Part shown: positions 1 through 9,900 of the stretch, piece by piece
How the letters are laid out: every line of letters begins with the position of its first letter
Numbering within the stretch: the stretch's first letter is position 1
NCBI GenBank assembly: GCA_951213105.1
Contig: OX578146.1
Span: forward strand, 55,285,569 to 55,349,568
DNA length: 64,000 bases
Source of the DNA: Amaurobius ferox
Lineage: Eukaryota > Arthropoda > Arachnida > Araneae > Amaurobiidae
Direction: 5' to 3'
Notes under the pieces: model-generated
Seen by the model: only the letters and a program-made list of their open reading frames with translations
What the model was told of the DNA's origin: nothing
Database searches by the model: none
Translations under genes and position numbers: made by a program

Positions 1-258
1 TAGTGAATCATTATGTGTTCTTAATGAGACATGCCATATTGTATGTGAAAATATAATTATTAGGGAACTTGAAGCTTTTAAGAAACTTTTGAATTATATA
101 AATATTTGTGTAATATTTGAGGAGTGAAGTATTTGCATGCGTAGATAGTGAAATGATTAGAATTATGTTTTTGAATTTATGTGATATTGTATTTAAATAT
201 TTTGGGGGAGGATTTTAAAGTGTAACAACAGGGAATAATTTTGATTAAGCTGTAAAAA
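1..258 (+). other. Leader upstream of Ty3-like gag
   Basis: This AT-rich stretch lies directly before the gag start and holds no open frame of note. By position it is the 3' part of the untranslated leader of the LTR retrotransposon. The left LTR and the primer-binding site are not visible and must lie before the window. The ATG at 259 is the first in the gag frame before a long open stretch and sits in an A-rich context (aaaaATGg). Confidence 0.5.
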
Positions 259-885
259 ATGGCCACATACTTAGAACAAGCAAATTTAGCTCCGATAACT
301 GCAAAGGTAAATAATGATAATTTTAGACGGGAAATTGAGACGTTCCGCAGAGAACAACAAGAAATTAGAACACATCTTTTAAATTCTATTACCCAAAAGA
401 TAAACACATTAAAAATCCAAGAAAAAGTACAAATTCCCACGACACAAACAAAAAAACTCGTAACATGCCACTACTGTAATAAACAGGGACATTTCATGAG
501 AGAATGCCGAATATACAAAGCTGATCATTTTAAGCAAACACAGAATCAAAACATAAACAACGCGAGAATACAGTGGCATAATCAAATACAGTCTCCTCCC
601 CACTCATTTCAAACCCAGCCGTATGATGACCACAGAACTTACTCCTCCCAGCCGGACACATACGATTATAGGTCAAACCACGCCTTTGGAAACTATCAAC
701 AGAGCAGAAATTACTATGCAGCACCCCCTCCACAAAGTAGATTTTCTAGGGAACAACGATATAATAGGGACGAGTCAAACCAAAACAGAATCAGAGAATC
801 GGGCGGGCAAAGAAACAATGGGAGAGAGATGAATACAAGATTTGAATACAGAAATTTCCCTAATAGAAGAGATAATTTAAACTAA
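259..885 (+). CDS. gag: Gag-like nucleocapsid protein of a Ty3/mdg4-like retrotransposon
   Basis: A 208-residue protein with one CCHC zinc knuckle (C-X2-C-X4-H-X4-C; CHYCNKQGHFMREC) at about residues 70-83. Such knuckles bind the element's RNA during assembly. The N-terminal 65 residues are charged with a likely helical stretch. The C-terminal half is low in complexity and rich in Q, N, R, Y and S, as in the basic tails of nucleocapsids. It is short for a Ty3 Gag: there is no clear full capsid domain, so the N-terminal capsid part may be lost or highly diverged, or encoded upstream of the window. It ends in TAA at 883-885, immediately after a slippery heptamer that overlaps its last codons, and pol follows in the -1 frame. 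The order Gag, protease, RT, RNase H, integrase supports the Ty3 class. Seen: knuckle, frame, order. Inferred: Gag identity. Confidence 0.8.
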   Translation: MATYLEQANLAPITAKVNNDNFRREIETFRREQQEIRTHLLNSITQKINTLKIQEKVQIPTTQTKKLVTCHYCNKQGHFMRECRIYKADHFKQTQNQNINNARIQWHNQIQSPPHSFQTQPYDDHRTYSSQPDTYDYRSNHAFGNYQQSRNYYAAPPPQSRFSREQRYNRDESNQNRIRESGGQRNNGREMNTRFEYRNFPNRRDNLN

Positions 886-965
886 TTGTGGGAGCTTTAA
901 ATAATAACTTACAAAGAGAGAAAAATTACAGGGTAAAGTTCCCGAGAAAAATTGAAATTCCTGTA
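876..965 (+). promoter_or_regulatory. Probable -1 ribosomal frameshift signal between gag and pol
   Basis: The heptamer T TTA AAC lies at 876-882, in phase with the gag frame (TTA 877-879, AAC 880-882), directly followed by the gag stop TAA. Slipping back one base enters the pol frame, which is open from 876. After a 7-nt spacer a 9-bp stem can form between GGGAGCTTT (890-898) and AAAGTTCCC (935-943), with one G-U pair. Within its loop TACAGG (927-932) can pair with CCTGTA (960-965), giving an H-type pseudoknot. UUUAAAC is a well-known slippery sequence in viruses and retroelements. The pairing was found by eye and no folding energy was computed. Confidence 0.72.
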
Positions 966-3900
966 CAAACAGAAAATAAGAAATTGGAGATACATAACGA
1001 TGAAAGTACTGAAAAACATGAGGAAACGATTGCATCTGTAGGAGAACAAATTGAAAAAACAGAATTGCCAACAATAATAGCTCAATTTAAAAATATACAA
1101 AGCGAACTCATGATTGACTCTGGAGCGAGCGTTAGTGTATTATCATTAGAATTGTTCAATAAAATTAAAGATAATGTCAAAATTAAATATGTGTCAAGGA
1201 GTGTTACAATATCAACTTTAACAGGACATAGTATTGAATATATAAAGACTGTGGAAATTCCATTTAAAATTCAGGGAAAACAGTTCAAACATATTTTTTT
1301 TGTCACAACAGCAAGATTTACACAAAAATTCAAGGGAGTATTGGGTTTTGACTTTTTACAGAAAAATCAATCCATTTTAAATACACAAAAAAACATTCTG
1401 AAGATAGGCGACATAGAAATAATTTTAAATTCTGATAGGCAAATTGATAGACAAATAAATGAGATAATACAGGAAAGACCGAATCTAGCCAAAATTTTAA
1501 GAAAAGTACAAATCAAACCGAATTCGAGGGAGAATGTTGTAGTATATAGTGAGGAAAGTCTAGAAAATGGAACAGAGGTTTTGTTCGAACCCAAAGAAAA
1601 ATCATACATTATAATGAATTATGGAATATACCATATGAATGAGAACAAATTTAAAATTGAAGTTCAGAATAACACGAATGCGACAATTACATTAAATAAA
1701 AACATGGCTTTAGGAAACATTACGACAGATTTTACGATACAACAACAGGACATTAAAGAACCAGAAATTAGTGAACGGACACATAAATACGAAGAGATGA
1801 TAAATTTAATACAGGCTAAACCGGAGATAATTGAAGAAAGAAAAAAAGATTTGAAAACAGAAGATTTTAATACTGACCACATGGACCCAAACATTAAACA
1901 AGATTTCCTCAAATTTGTAATGCAATATTCGGACGTTTTTTCAAAATCATTAAAAACTTTAGGAGCGACGGACATCGTAAAACCGGTGATAAAGCTTGCA
2001 CATGACCACGCAATACGTTCCAGGCCATACGACGTTCCGTACGCACTGCAGGATACCGCAAAAAATCAATTAAAAGAGTTAGAAGAAGCAGGAATAATTG
2101 CCAGAACAAAATCAAATTTTGCATCGCCGATGATTTTAGTGCGTAAAACAAGTGGAGAGTACCGTTTATGTTTAGATCTGAGATTAATTAATAACATATC
2201 CACTCTTTTTCCTTACAAAATTCCCCGTGTAAATGAAATTATAACTAAATTAGCCGGACATAGATACTATTCGAAACTGGATTTTCATAGTGCATTCAAC
2301 CAATTGGTTTTACCTGAAGACACAAAAGAATTATTTGCATTTACAACGCCCTATGGCAACTACCAATTTGAAAGACTCGTTTTTGGACATGTAAGCTCCG
2401 CTCCAATTTTTCAACAGGTTATGGACACCATTTTAGCGGACTTAAGAGAGGAAAACATACAAGCTTACATCGACGACATAATAATCCCGGCTAACTCTTA
2501 TTCAGAATTAATACATAAATTAAAATTAGTATTCGATAAATTAAGAAAATACAACCTAACCCTGACACCCAGCAAATGTAAATTTTTTGTAGAAAAAGTA
2601 GCATATTTAGGATTTGAAATTAGTCAAAAAGGCATTACACCAACAGATGAAAATATAAACAAAATCACTTCTTTTCCTGTACCAAAAACATTAAGAAAAT
2701 TAAAAAGATTTTTAGGCATTTGTAATTTTTACAGAAATTCAATAAAAAATTATGCTCAATTAACCGCGGTTTTATCAGACTTAACAAGAAAGGATAATAA
2801 ATTTAAATGGGATAATAAATGTGAGGAGGCATTTCAGGAACTCCAAGAATGTTTTTTCAAGAAACCTTTACTGATTCAGCCAGATTTTGACAAAGACTTT
2901 TATCTGAATATCGATGGCAGCATTCAGTCCATAGGAGGCGCTCTTTTACAATACAGAGATGGGATTTTAAAACCGATTGCATATTTTAGCAGGAAATTAT
3001 CGATACAGGAGCAAAAATACCCGGCCATGAAAATTGAATTACTTGCTATGCATCAGGGAATGAAATTTTTTAGGAATTTTCTTTTCGGACGAAAGTTTTT
3101 TGTGCTTTCTGACCATTTACCTTTGGGACAGCATTTAAAAATACAAAACCCTCCCAGCGTATTACAGAGGTGGCTTTTAGACATATCTGAATACGATTAT
3201 GAATTTATTCACGTCCCGGGTAAAGATAATTTATTAGCGGATTTTTTAAGTAGAGATGATTTTGAAAGTAAACAAACAGAGCAGAACGAGAGAAAACAAA
3301 ACATTGAGAATCCAAGGGGACAAATTAACCTGATAGAACAAATTAAGGGAGAAAACACGATGAAAAGAAATGGATATGTGAATGAGGATAGTGTCTATAT
3401 TGCACAGATAAACACAATAACAGAAATCCCGGCATTAGATAGAATTTTAGACGAACAAATTAAAGATCCAAAATTAAAAATAATCAGAGAAAATTTACAG
3501 AATCGGAATTTTAAAGAGAGTAAACATTATGACACATTATATATTGACGAGGAAACTAATTTATTAATGCACGTAGGAAACTGGAAGGACAGACCTTGGA
3601 GAGACAATTTGAACAAAACTATAGTTATACCCAGAAATTTACAGAAAGAAATTTTAGCGATTACACACGTAACACATGCAGGGATTGATAAAACTTATAA
3701 ACTTTTATCGGACAGATATTTTTGGACGGGTATGTACAGTGACACACAAAATTTTATTACATCCTGCGAACAGTGTAGAAAGAAAAAGGGAAAAAATCAG
3801 CCCGTTCCCCTGGGAAGAAACCCTATACCTGATGGGCCCTTGCAAATCTTGTCAACAGACATTTGCGGACCATTTCAAACTAGCACTTCAAATAATAAAT

Positions 3901-4367
3901 ATGTGTTATCGGTGGTAGACCATTTCTCCAAACATATACAAATGTTTCCAATCCCGGATATAACGGCCACCACGGTTGCTGATAGACTCTTAAATTACTT
4001 TATGAATTGGGGATGTCCTAAGACAGTGTTATCGGACGCAGGCTCTCAATTTACATCTAATATACATCAAATTATGACAGAGAAACTCGGAATAGTTGCC
4101 AGAATAGCATCGGTACGTTCGCCATGGGTTAACGGTATAGTGGAGGTTACTAACAAACAATTGAAACACACCTTAGCGACATTAGCGGAGAATTCTCCAT
4201 ACTGGGATACTGCAGTACAATGCCACGTAGCTGTGTACAACGCGACGGTACATTCAAGCACCAAAGAAACACCAAACTTTCTTTTTTTTGGAAGAGACCT
4301 TCCAACTTTTTTTGAAACTAATGTAACAGAAAATAATACAGAAACAACATATCAGGATTATATATAA
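876..4367 (+). CDS. pol: Pol polyprotein (protease, RT, RNase H, integrase) of a Ty3/mdg4-like element
   Basis: About 1,160 residues in the -1 frame relative to gag. There is no ATG at the start (the first codons are TTT AAA CTA ATT GTG), so expression by frameshifting is the likely route. Domains, counted from 888: aspartic protease with IDSGAS near residue 77; reverse transcriptase about 360-590, motif A KLDFHSAFNQ near 463 and YIDDII near 527; RNase H about 660-790 with NIDGS, KIELLA and LSDH; integrase zinc finger HHCC about 927-965; integrase core with D in STDICGPF (about 990), D in LSDAGSQF (about 1,050) and E in VNGIVEV, 35 residues after the second D. The domain order RT-RNase H-integrase is that of Ty3/mdg4 elements. 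The frame stops at TAA 4,365-4,367 inside the integrase, before its C-terminal domain. Apart from that stop the frame is unbroken over 3.4 kb, which suggests a young copy. Confidence 0.93.
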   Translation, partial: FKLIVGALNNNLQREKNYRVKFPRKIEIPVQTENKKLEIHNDESTEKHEETIASVGEQIEKTELPTIIAQFKNIQSELMIDSGASVSVLSLELFNKIKDNVKIKYVSRSVTISTLTGHSIEYIKTVEIPFKIQGKQFKHIFFVTTARFTQKFKGVLGFDFLQKNQSILNTQKNILKIGDIEIILNSDRQIDRQINEIIQERPNLAKILRKVQIKPNSRENVVVYSEESLENGTEVLFEPKEKSYIIMNYGIYHMNENKFKIEVQNNTNATITLNKNMALGNITTDFTIQQQDIKEPEISERTHKYEEMINLIQAKPEIIEERKKDLKTEDFNTDHMDPNIKQDFLKFVMQYSDVFSKSLKTLGATDIVKPVIKLAHDHAIRSRPYDVPYALQDTAKNQLKELEEAGIIARTKSNFASPMILVRKTSGEYRLCLDLRLINNISTLFPYKIPRVNEIITKLAGHRYYSKLDFHSAFNQLVLPEDTKELFAFTTPYGNYQFERLVFGHVSSAPIFQQVMDTILADLREENIQAYIDDIIIPANSYSELIHKLKLVFDKLRKYNLTLTPSKCKFFVEKVAYLGFEISQKGITPTDENINKITSFPVPKTLRKLKRFLGICNFYRNSIKNYAQLTAVLSDLTRKDNKFKWDNKCEEAFQELQECFFKKPLLIQPDFDKDFYLNIDGSIQSIGGALLQYRDGILKPIAYFSRKLSIQEQKYPAMKIELLAMHQGMKFFRNFLFGRKFFVLSDHLPLGQHLKIQNPPSVLQRWLLDISEYDYEFIHVPGKDNLLADFLSRDDFESKQTEQNERKQNIENPRGQINLIEQIKGENTMKRNGYVNEDSVYIAQINTITEIPALDRILDEQIKDPKLKIIRENLQNRNFKESKHYDTLYIDEETNLLMHVGNWKDRPWRDNLNKTIVIPRNLQKEILAITHVTHAGIDKTYKLLSDRYFWTGMYSDTQNFITSCEQCRKKKGKNQPVPLGRNPIPDGPLQILSTDICGPFQTSTSNNKYVLSVVDHFSKHIQMFPIPDITATTVADRLLNYFMNWGCPKTVLSDAGSQFTSNIHQIMTEKLGIVARIASVRSPWVNGIVEVTNKQLKHTLATLAENSPYWDTAVQCHVAVYNATVHSSTKETPNFLFFGRDLPTFFETNVTENNTETTYQDYI

Positions 4368-4379
4368 AAAAAAATAACA

Positions 4380-5336
4380 GTGATGAATAACGCATTTAAG
4401 GAGGCAAATAAAAATTTAATTCTCGCGAAAGAACGCCAAGAAAGTCAACAACTCCAAAGAGCTAAATTCAGGGATTTGGAAATCGGGTCCAGGGTGTTCA
4501 TGGAAAACAATAATAATCGGTATAAAAAGGGGAACCACACGGGACCTTATCGAGTAATTAATAGAATAAATAGATTTATATATGAAATAAAACTGTGTGA
4601 CAAACCAAATTCTAAAATCATAAAAGCCCACATAAATAGATTGAGGACTCTTCCCGACCGCAAGCCACATCTAAAAATACCGTACATAAACAAATACAAG
4701 TCACCTCTTCTCCCCACTCCTAAAAACGCACAAAACTCTGAACCAAAACCGGAACTAAAGAAAGACCACGGTCAAAATGAGAATATTCCGTTTATCATGT
4801 TGGAAGAGGAAATAGCAAACGGACAGTACAGAGAGTCTTGTCAAACCAGTGCACACAACGCGAAACCACACCATACGCACGAAAACACTCTTACTCTTGG
4901 ATCCGCGAAACCAGCTACCGCACAAGTACAAAACGAAACAACTCAGAGCGCACGAGAGAATGCAATCATCCCTCCAAAAGACTCTCCGAACGCAAACATT
5001 CTTTCAGCAGGGGGGGACGCAGGCAGACATAGCACGCTAGAAACACACGAGAATTTGGAACTTTCAGAACAGGGGGACTGTACACAAATTGAAGCAAACA
5101 CGAATGAAAAGGCGGGGGAAATAGAACGGGATGCGCAAGAGGGACCAACACAAATAGATGGGGGTTGTATACAAATGGATCGGGGAAGCACGCAAAGGAA
5201 GGATGAATCAGCGGGAAATTCACAAGGTGACGATATAAGCAGTACAAATTGTTCACGCACAGTACTTCTTCCAACACCGGTTAGGCCGAAACACAGATAT
5301 GATTTGAGATCTTTAAAGAATTCAAATTTAAATTGA
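4380..5336 (+). CDS. Integrase C-terminal (GPY/F) domain and low-complexity tail, cut off from pol by one stop
   Basis: This frame is the same as pol, so the two are separated only by the in-frame TAA at 4,365 and twelve bases. Residues about 25-95 hold the C-terminal integrase module, with RDLEIGSRVF and a GPY motif (HTGPYRVI) near residue 55, which in Ty3 elements binds DNA and sometimes directs target choice. From about residue 100 the protein is poor in order, rich in E, N, Q, T and S, with repeated TQI/IQM blocks (about 235-270). It ends with HRYDLRS, the motif commonly seen at the end of Ty3/mdg4 integrases. No envelope gene follows. The ATG at 4,380 is probably not a natural start; readthrough or a recent nonsense mutation explains the break. 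Confidence 0.85.
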   Translation: MMNNAFKEANKNLILAKERQESQQLQRAKFRDLEIGSRVFMENNNNRYKKGNHTGPYRVINRINRFIYEIKLCDKPNSKIIKAHINRLRTLPDRKPHLKIPYINKYKSPLLPTPKNAQNSEPKPELKKDHGQNENIPFIMLEEEIANGQYRESCQTSAHNAKPHHTHENTLTLGSAKPATAQVQNETTQSARENAIIPPKDSPNANILSAGGDAGRHSTLETHENLELSEQGDCTQIEANTNEKAGEIERDAQEGPTQIDGGCIQMDRGSTQRKDESAGNSQGDDISSTNCSRTVLLPTPVRPKHRYDLRSLKNSNLN

Positions 5337-5864
5337 TTCAATTAAAACACGAAAGAAGTTTAAACATAGGTAAGAACGCGGACAAACCGTAATTCAAAAT
5401 TTTGAAAATATTAGTAACAAAGAAAAATCGCCATTCACAAAATGCAACGCGAAATATGGAACGCAAATTTTAAATAAATATTGGATTGTAAATAAAGGAA
5501 ATTTTAAATAAACATTGAATTATAAATTAAAGAAATGTAAATAAATATTACATTAATTAAGAAAGTGTAAACAAATTGTGAAAAAAAAAAATTGAGGAAA
5601 TTTTAAATAAATCGTACATTAATTAGTTGAAAGTTTAAATAAACAAGAAAGTTTAAATAAATATGGAAGTATAAATAACTGGGAATTATGAATAAAAATT
5701 GTGATTTAAAAAAATAAATAATTGTTACAAAATAAATAACAAGTATCGTTGGAGGACAAAAGAAATTTTAGGGATGATAGGTTAAAGATGTGGATATATT
5801 AAATTCAAATTTTGGAAAGAACATAAATAACAGAGAAGATACGTCACATTTCAAAAAAAAAAAA
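5337..5864 (+). other. A-rich 3' untranslated part of the LTR element
   Basis: No open frame. The stretch is dominated by short A-rich words with TAAATAAA blocks. Position and composition fit the space between the end of pol and the polypurine tract. Confidence 0.5.
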
Positions 5865-5878
5865 AGCAAAAGGGGGAC
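5854..5878 (+). promoter_or_regulatory. Candidate polypurine tract
   Basis: A run of A followed by GCAAAAGGGGGACA lies about 530 bases after the last coding frame. Ty3 and retroviral plus-strand DNA synthesis starts at such a purine tract just before the 3' LTR. The base after it does not start a clear TG, so the LTR edge is not fixed. Confidence 0.4.
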
Positions 5879-6178
5879 ATCGTTAGAATTCTATAAAAAG
5901 TCGTTATAACTCTATAAAAAGAAAGTTTTTTTTTAAGAGAACTTTGATTTCCAGGCAATAAAAATTTCGATGGATAAGATAATTAGGAATATTAAATAAA
6001 GGGATATTTTGAATTTCAAAAAAAAAAACTCTTTTCAAAGAACAGTGAAATTTTAAAACAAAAGTAAACTTTCTCCACGCGCTCTTCATGTAATTAGCGG
6101 ACTGATCAACCATTGTTGGATGAATACGCGTGAGGAAATAGGAGTTATAGAATTATAGTTTAAAATAATTAGATAATT

Positions 6179-6216
<38 letters not shown>

Positions 6217-6717
6217 AAATTTTTTTTCTAGTTTAAATAAATAAATAATTCATAATTAAAAATAAAAATTGTAATTCAAATAACTAAACAATGGGTAATT
6301 AAAAATTAAAATTAGAGTTTAAAATGGATAGAGAATTTTAATTAAAAATCATAATGGCAGTTCAAAGAAAAAATATAATGGTAATGAAAATTATACGCAA
6401 ATTATAATTTAAAAGGAATAGATAATTTTAATAAACACACGCGAATTGTAGATTAAATAAAAAGCATTTGAAAAAAAAAAAAAGCGTTTCTACATATATT
6501 TTGATAGGGTCGCACATATAAAATTTTTGAGAGAGACACATTTTCGAAACGCTAGACGACGCAGATTTTGGATTTAGATGCTAGTGACGGGAATAAACGT
6601 GATATAATAATAAAAAGGAATGTAAGAACAAAATAACACTAACCGCATTTTAATTAATCCAGAGAATGAAAGTGAGAATCCTTGAGGTAATCCGTGTAAT
6701 TCCAGAGTTTTTAATCC
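5879..6717 (+). other. Possible 3' LTR of the Ty3-like element (edges uncertain)
   Basis: This AT-rich segment follows the candidate purine tract and ends at AATCCA, just before a TTTGGGGGCC block that resembles a primer-binding site. It holds an uninterrupted A run of about 30 at 6,186-6,215 and no coding frame. The left LTR is outside the window, so identity cannot be tested here. Confidence 0.25.
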
Positions 6718-6738
6718 ATTTGGGGGCCTCGGTAGAGC
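6718..6738 (+). promoter_or_regulatory. Primer-binding-site-like block
   Basis: The sequence TTTGGGGGCCTCGGTAGAG starts like a tRNA-Pro type primer-binding site (TGGGGGC...) and follows a CA dinucleotide. If real, it would mark the end of an LTR and the leader of a second, otherwise lost copy in tandem. The match covers only about 8 bases. Confidence 0.2.
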
Positions 6739-8303
6739 ACTTCCACATCACACAATTCATAAGCCACTGAACACAACATGGCGGAAACGTAGACGAGAAA
6801 ATTTGTACCATTTTGCCAAAACGACATCTTCAAAAATTTGTACAGCTAATTGGCCATGGGAACTCACACGGAGAAATGCCCGTATTAGCCGCAGGCCAGA
6901 AAGGGGAGCTTATCCCGGGAAAATGACACAATGGCACAAGGACATGTTGACCTTGTATACCACTACGAGATTTTCTCTGGGGGCTAGATTTTTCTGTTTG
7001 AACAGGGAATTTAGATGCTAGAATAAAATACACAAAAGTTTGGCAGTTGAAAAAGGAAAGAGGAGAAGTGAATTCATTCAGGAGACTTTGCATTCAATTA
7101 CAGCGGATATAAGAAAAGAAAATGTACATTTTGGTATTCAAGTATGGAATATGAATTGAGTTAGAGGATATTTGAGAGAAAATTCGTAATTTTGTAGGCA
7201 TTGAGAGATTTTCAGTGAGTGATAAGATTTACGAAAAAAATTTAAGTATGGTTTCATTAAGTGGGAAAGTGAATAATGTAAGGAATTCGGGAAATTCCGT
7301 ATCCAAGTATAAGATTTGGATTAAATCAGGGGATATGTGAAAGAAAATGTATAATTATGGATAGTGTAATATAGAATCGCAGGGGAGTTATAAGAATTTA
7401 AGTAGGATGGTAATTAAATATTTATATGGGTTTTTCTGTCATCTCAGAGATTGTAGGAAAATTTTAAAATATTTTGTGGAAATGTTTGGAGTTATATAAG
7501 TCTTATTTTGATAGTATTTGAGAGGATAGTGTAATTGTTTAAGTATTTTATTATAAATATGTACATGAATTATATTTATGGCACGTTCAATTGAGAACAC
7601 ATGATGAGGTCAGGAGAATATAAATTGATAAGAGTGGTGAAGTTTAATGTATAGAGAGTGTAACATTTTGAATATTTTAAGTTTGAGTAAGGTATAAAAT
7701 TTAAATGGATTGGTTGAAAAAAAAAAAAAATAAGAAGAAATGAATATAATGTGGAGAGATATAAAATACATAAATTGTTGGAATTTAAAGAATTTAAGTT
7801 TGAGTAGAGAAACAAATGTAAATAAAAGTGTATATATAGAATGGAAGGACATAAATAAATAAATAGTAGGAATTTGTAAAATGTAAGTTTAAAGGGAGTA
7901 TCAAATTTGAATAGAAAATGTATATATTATATGGAAGGATTTAAAGTAGATAAAGTGTAGAAATTTCAATGGGGCAATTTTTGAGAATGTAAAAAAATTT
8001 AAAGGAGTTTAAAAAAAAAAAAAAAAAAGAGAGTTTTTTGTAATGGTTCGTGTGCCGGGTGACAAATTAAAATTATAGAAATTGAATTTATAAAAAAATG
8101 ATACTTAAGGGAGTTTTAAGAGAAGAGAGTATTTTAATAAGCTTGAGTGTAATGTATATGTATTGATTGTCCTAAACAAAACATGAGACAGCGTACAGAT
8201 CCGGTTGCCTAACGATTCTCAAATGGTCAGCAATTCCTGTTGATCAGAGATTCCGAGTGCTCAACGATTCCGGGTGCACAAAGATTATCATTTGGTCAGC
8301 GAC
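6739..8303. other. No gene; purine-rich AT sequence
   Basis: No open frame with recognisable protein. The part 7,100-8,160 has a marked strand bias (many G and A on the plus strand, GAG and TTTAAG words), like the leader at 1-258. It may be untranslated retroelement sequence. Confidence 0.4.
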
Positions 8304-8460
8304 TCCAGCAGTTCAGCGCCTTACAGTTCAGCGAATTCCAGTTAGACAGCGGTCCAATCCTTCAGCGAGTTCCAGCAGTTCAGCGCCTTACAGTTCAGCG
8401 AATTCCAGTTAGACAGCGATCCAGTTCTGCAACGAGTTCCAGCAGTGGAGCGATTTACAT
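8304..8460 (+). repeat. Minisatellite, 67-bp unit
   Basis: TCCAGCAG recurs at 8,304, 8,371 and 8,438, exactly 67 bases apart. The first two units are nearly identical and the third is diverged. Each unit is itself built of a short GTTCAGCGA-like word, which also occurs more loosely from about 8,215 onward. Confidence 0.85.
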
Positions 8461-9900
8461 TTCAGCGGTTTCCAAGTGTGCAGTGATATCAGTGTTTTTT
8501 TTTCCAAAGGAAAGATATTTTACACTTTCCACCATAACTACAAGGGGACATAGTGATATTATTAGGGACCATATGCGTAAGTCCCTGATCCCAACGATTA
8601 TCCAAGTGACGGTCAAAGTGACTTTGGTTATCATAAGTGAACAATTTTACAGATATACACCTTGAACTTGTGTGGAACTATATTGTTTAAAAAAAAAAAA
8701 AAAAAAGACATATCACCAGTGGACGAACTTGTGCTTACATGAATAGACTTTTAATCGATAATAAGTACAACTGAACGACACAGATATCGTCATTTTCAGA
8801 CACATTGAGAATTGTATTTTGTATAGTATTTCCGTGTTCTTTTGATGGCATATAAGAGTATATATATGATAATATGATTTGTGTATATGTGTATATAGTA
8901 CATTTTTACAGTAGATACAGATGAGAGCAAGACGAGTTGTTGGACTACACAGTGGACACGCATGCAGCAACTATGAGCTGGCACTTTTGTAATTGGCTTT
9001 TTTCCCACCAAAATTTTGGGGGGGGAAGAAGGGTAATTGTTATATTGTAAATTTCAATTCCCAATATAACATTGCTCTTTTGAAAAAGGAAGTGGACCTA
9101 AGAAGACGGTCCCTCATGAAGTGAGGCAATTTTTGTAACATTCCCTCGAACGCAGCTGCACCGGACATTCATTTCGAAAAGAGAGGGTGCTTCTCAAGTT
9201 CATGTCAGCATTAGGTGTTACAACAAACGGAAGGGGTTGAACTTCTTGACCCCAGAGTCAATTAATATCACTCGAACCTTGGGAAAATTCTCGTGAGAAC
9301 TTTCAACGATTTTAAAACTGGAGACTGCATATCTCATATTTCAGGGGGGCCTTGACCAATAATATAGCCTGAAGGGCGTAGCCCTTAATTTACTTAGCCA
9401 ATTATGGACAGGGGCGCCTTGTTAAGGGGGTAGAGACAGAGAGCAACTTTGGACTTTAAGTTTTTGAAATCGAGGACTTGAATTTTGTGAGTGAAAAGAA
9501 AAGGTCGCAAGAGCGACGGATCTCGGAGAGAGCGAGCCCACGGGACAGAGCCGGAGCGCGCGGTCATAAAGTCCGACATCGGCAAAGATGATCGAGGTAG
9601 GACAATTCTACACATATTTTTGCACTTTGATTATTATTATCTCTCTGACCCTCCTAAATAAGGTTAACCTGGGCCATTAAGACGTAGGCTAGTAAGAATA
9701 GTGAGTTAATGCACATTAATAGGTTAATAATTGTAATGCTCATATTATGATCATAGAATGAGGAGATTTGATTGTCTTAATGTACTACACTAAAGATGTT
9801 GGTATATGAAATTTACCAGATGTTAATAGTTATTAAATAAGGTTTTATCTTAATGAAATAAATTCTTTGTTATTGTTTAAAATTAAGCCTCTTCATTTTA
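8461..9900. other. Unassigned; contains a GC-richer block and LTR-end-like sequence
   Basis: No coding frame. A GC-richer block lies at 9,330-9,610 with a GGGGCGCC word at 9,411. A polyadenylation-like AATAAA cluster follows at about 9,830-9,865. A similar layout (GGGGCGCC word, several hundred bases, then TAATAAACG) is found at 46,840-47,650. Both may be remnants of LTRs, but no terminal repeats or target duplication were found. Confidence 0.2.

Noticed and set aside
4943..5341. Minus-strand frame of 132 codons, rich in S and C
   Set aside because: Shadow of the low-complexity integrase tail on the plus strand.
5341..5880. An envelope gene after pol, as in some Ty3-like elements
   Set aside because: No open frame, signal peptide or transmembrane segment; the region is A-rich non-coding.
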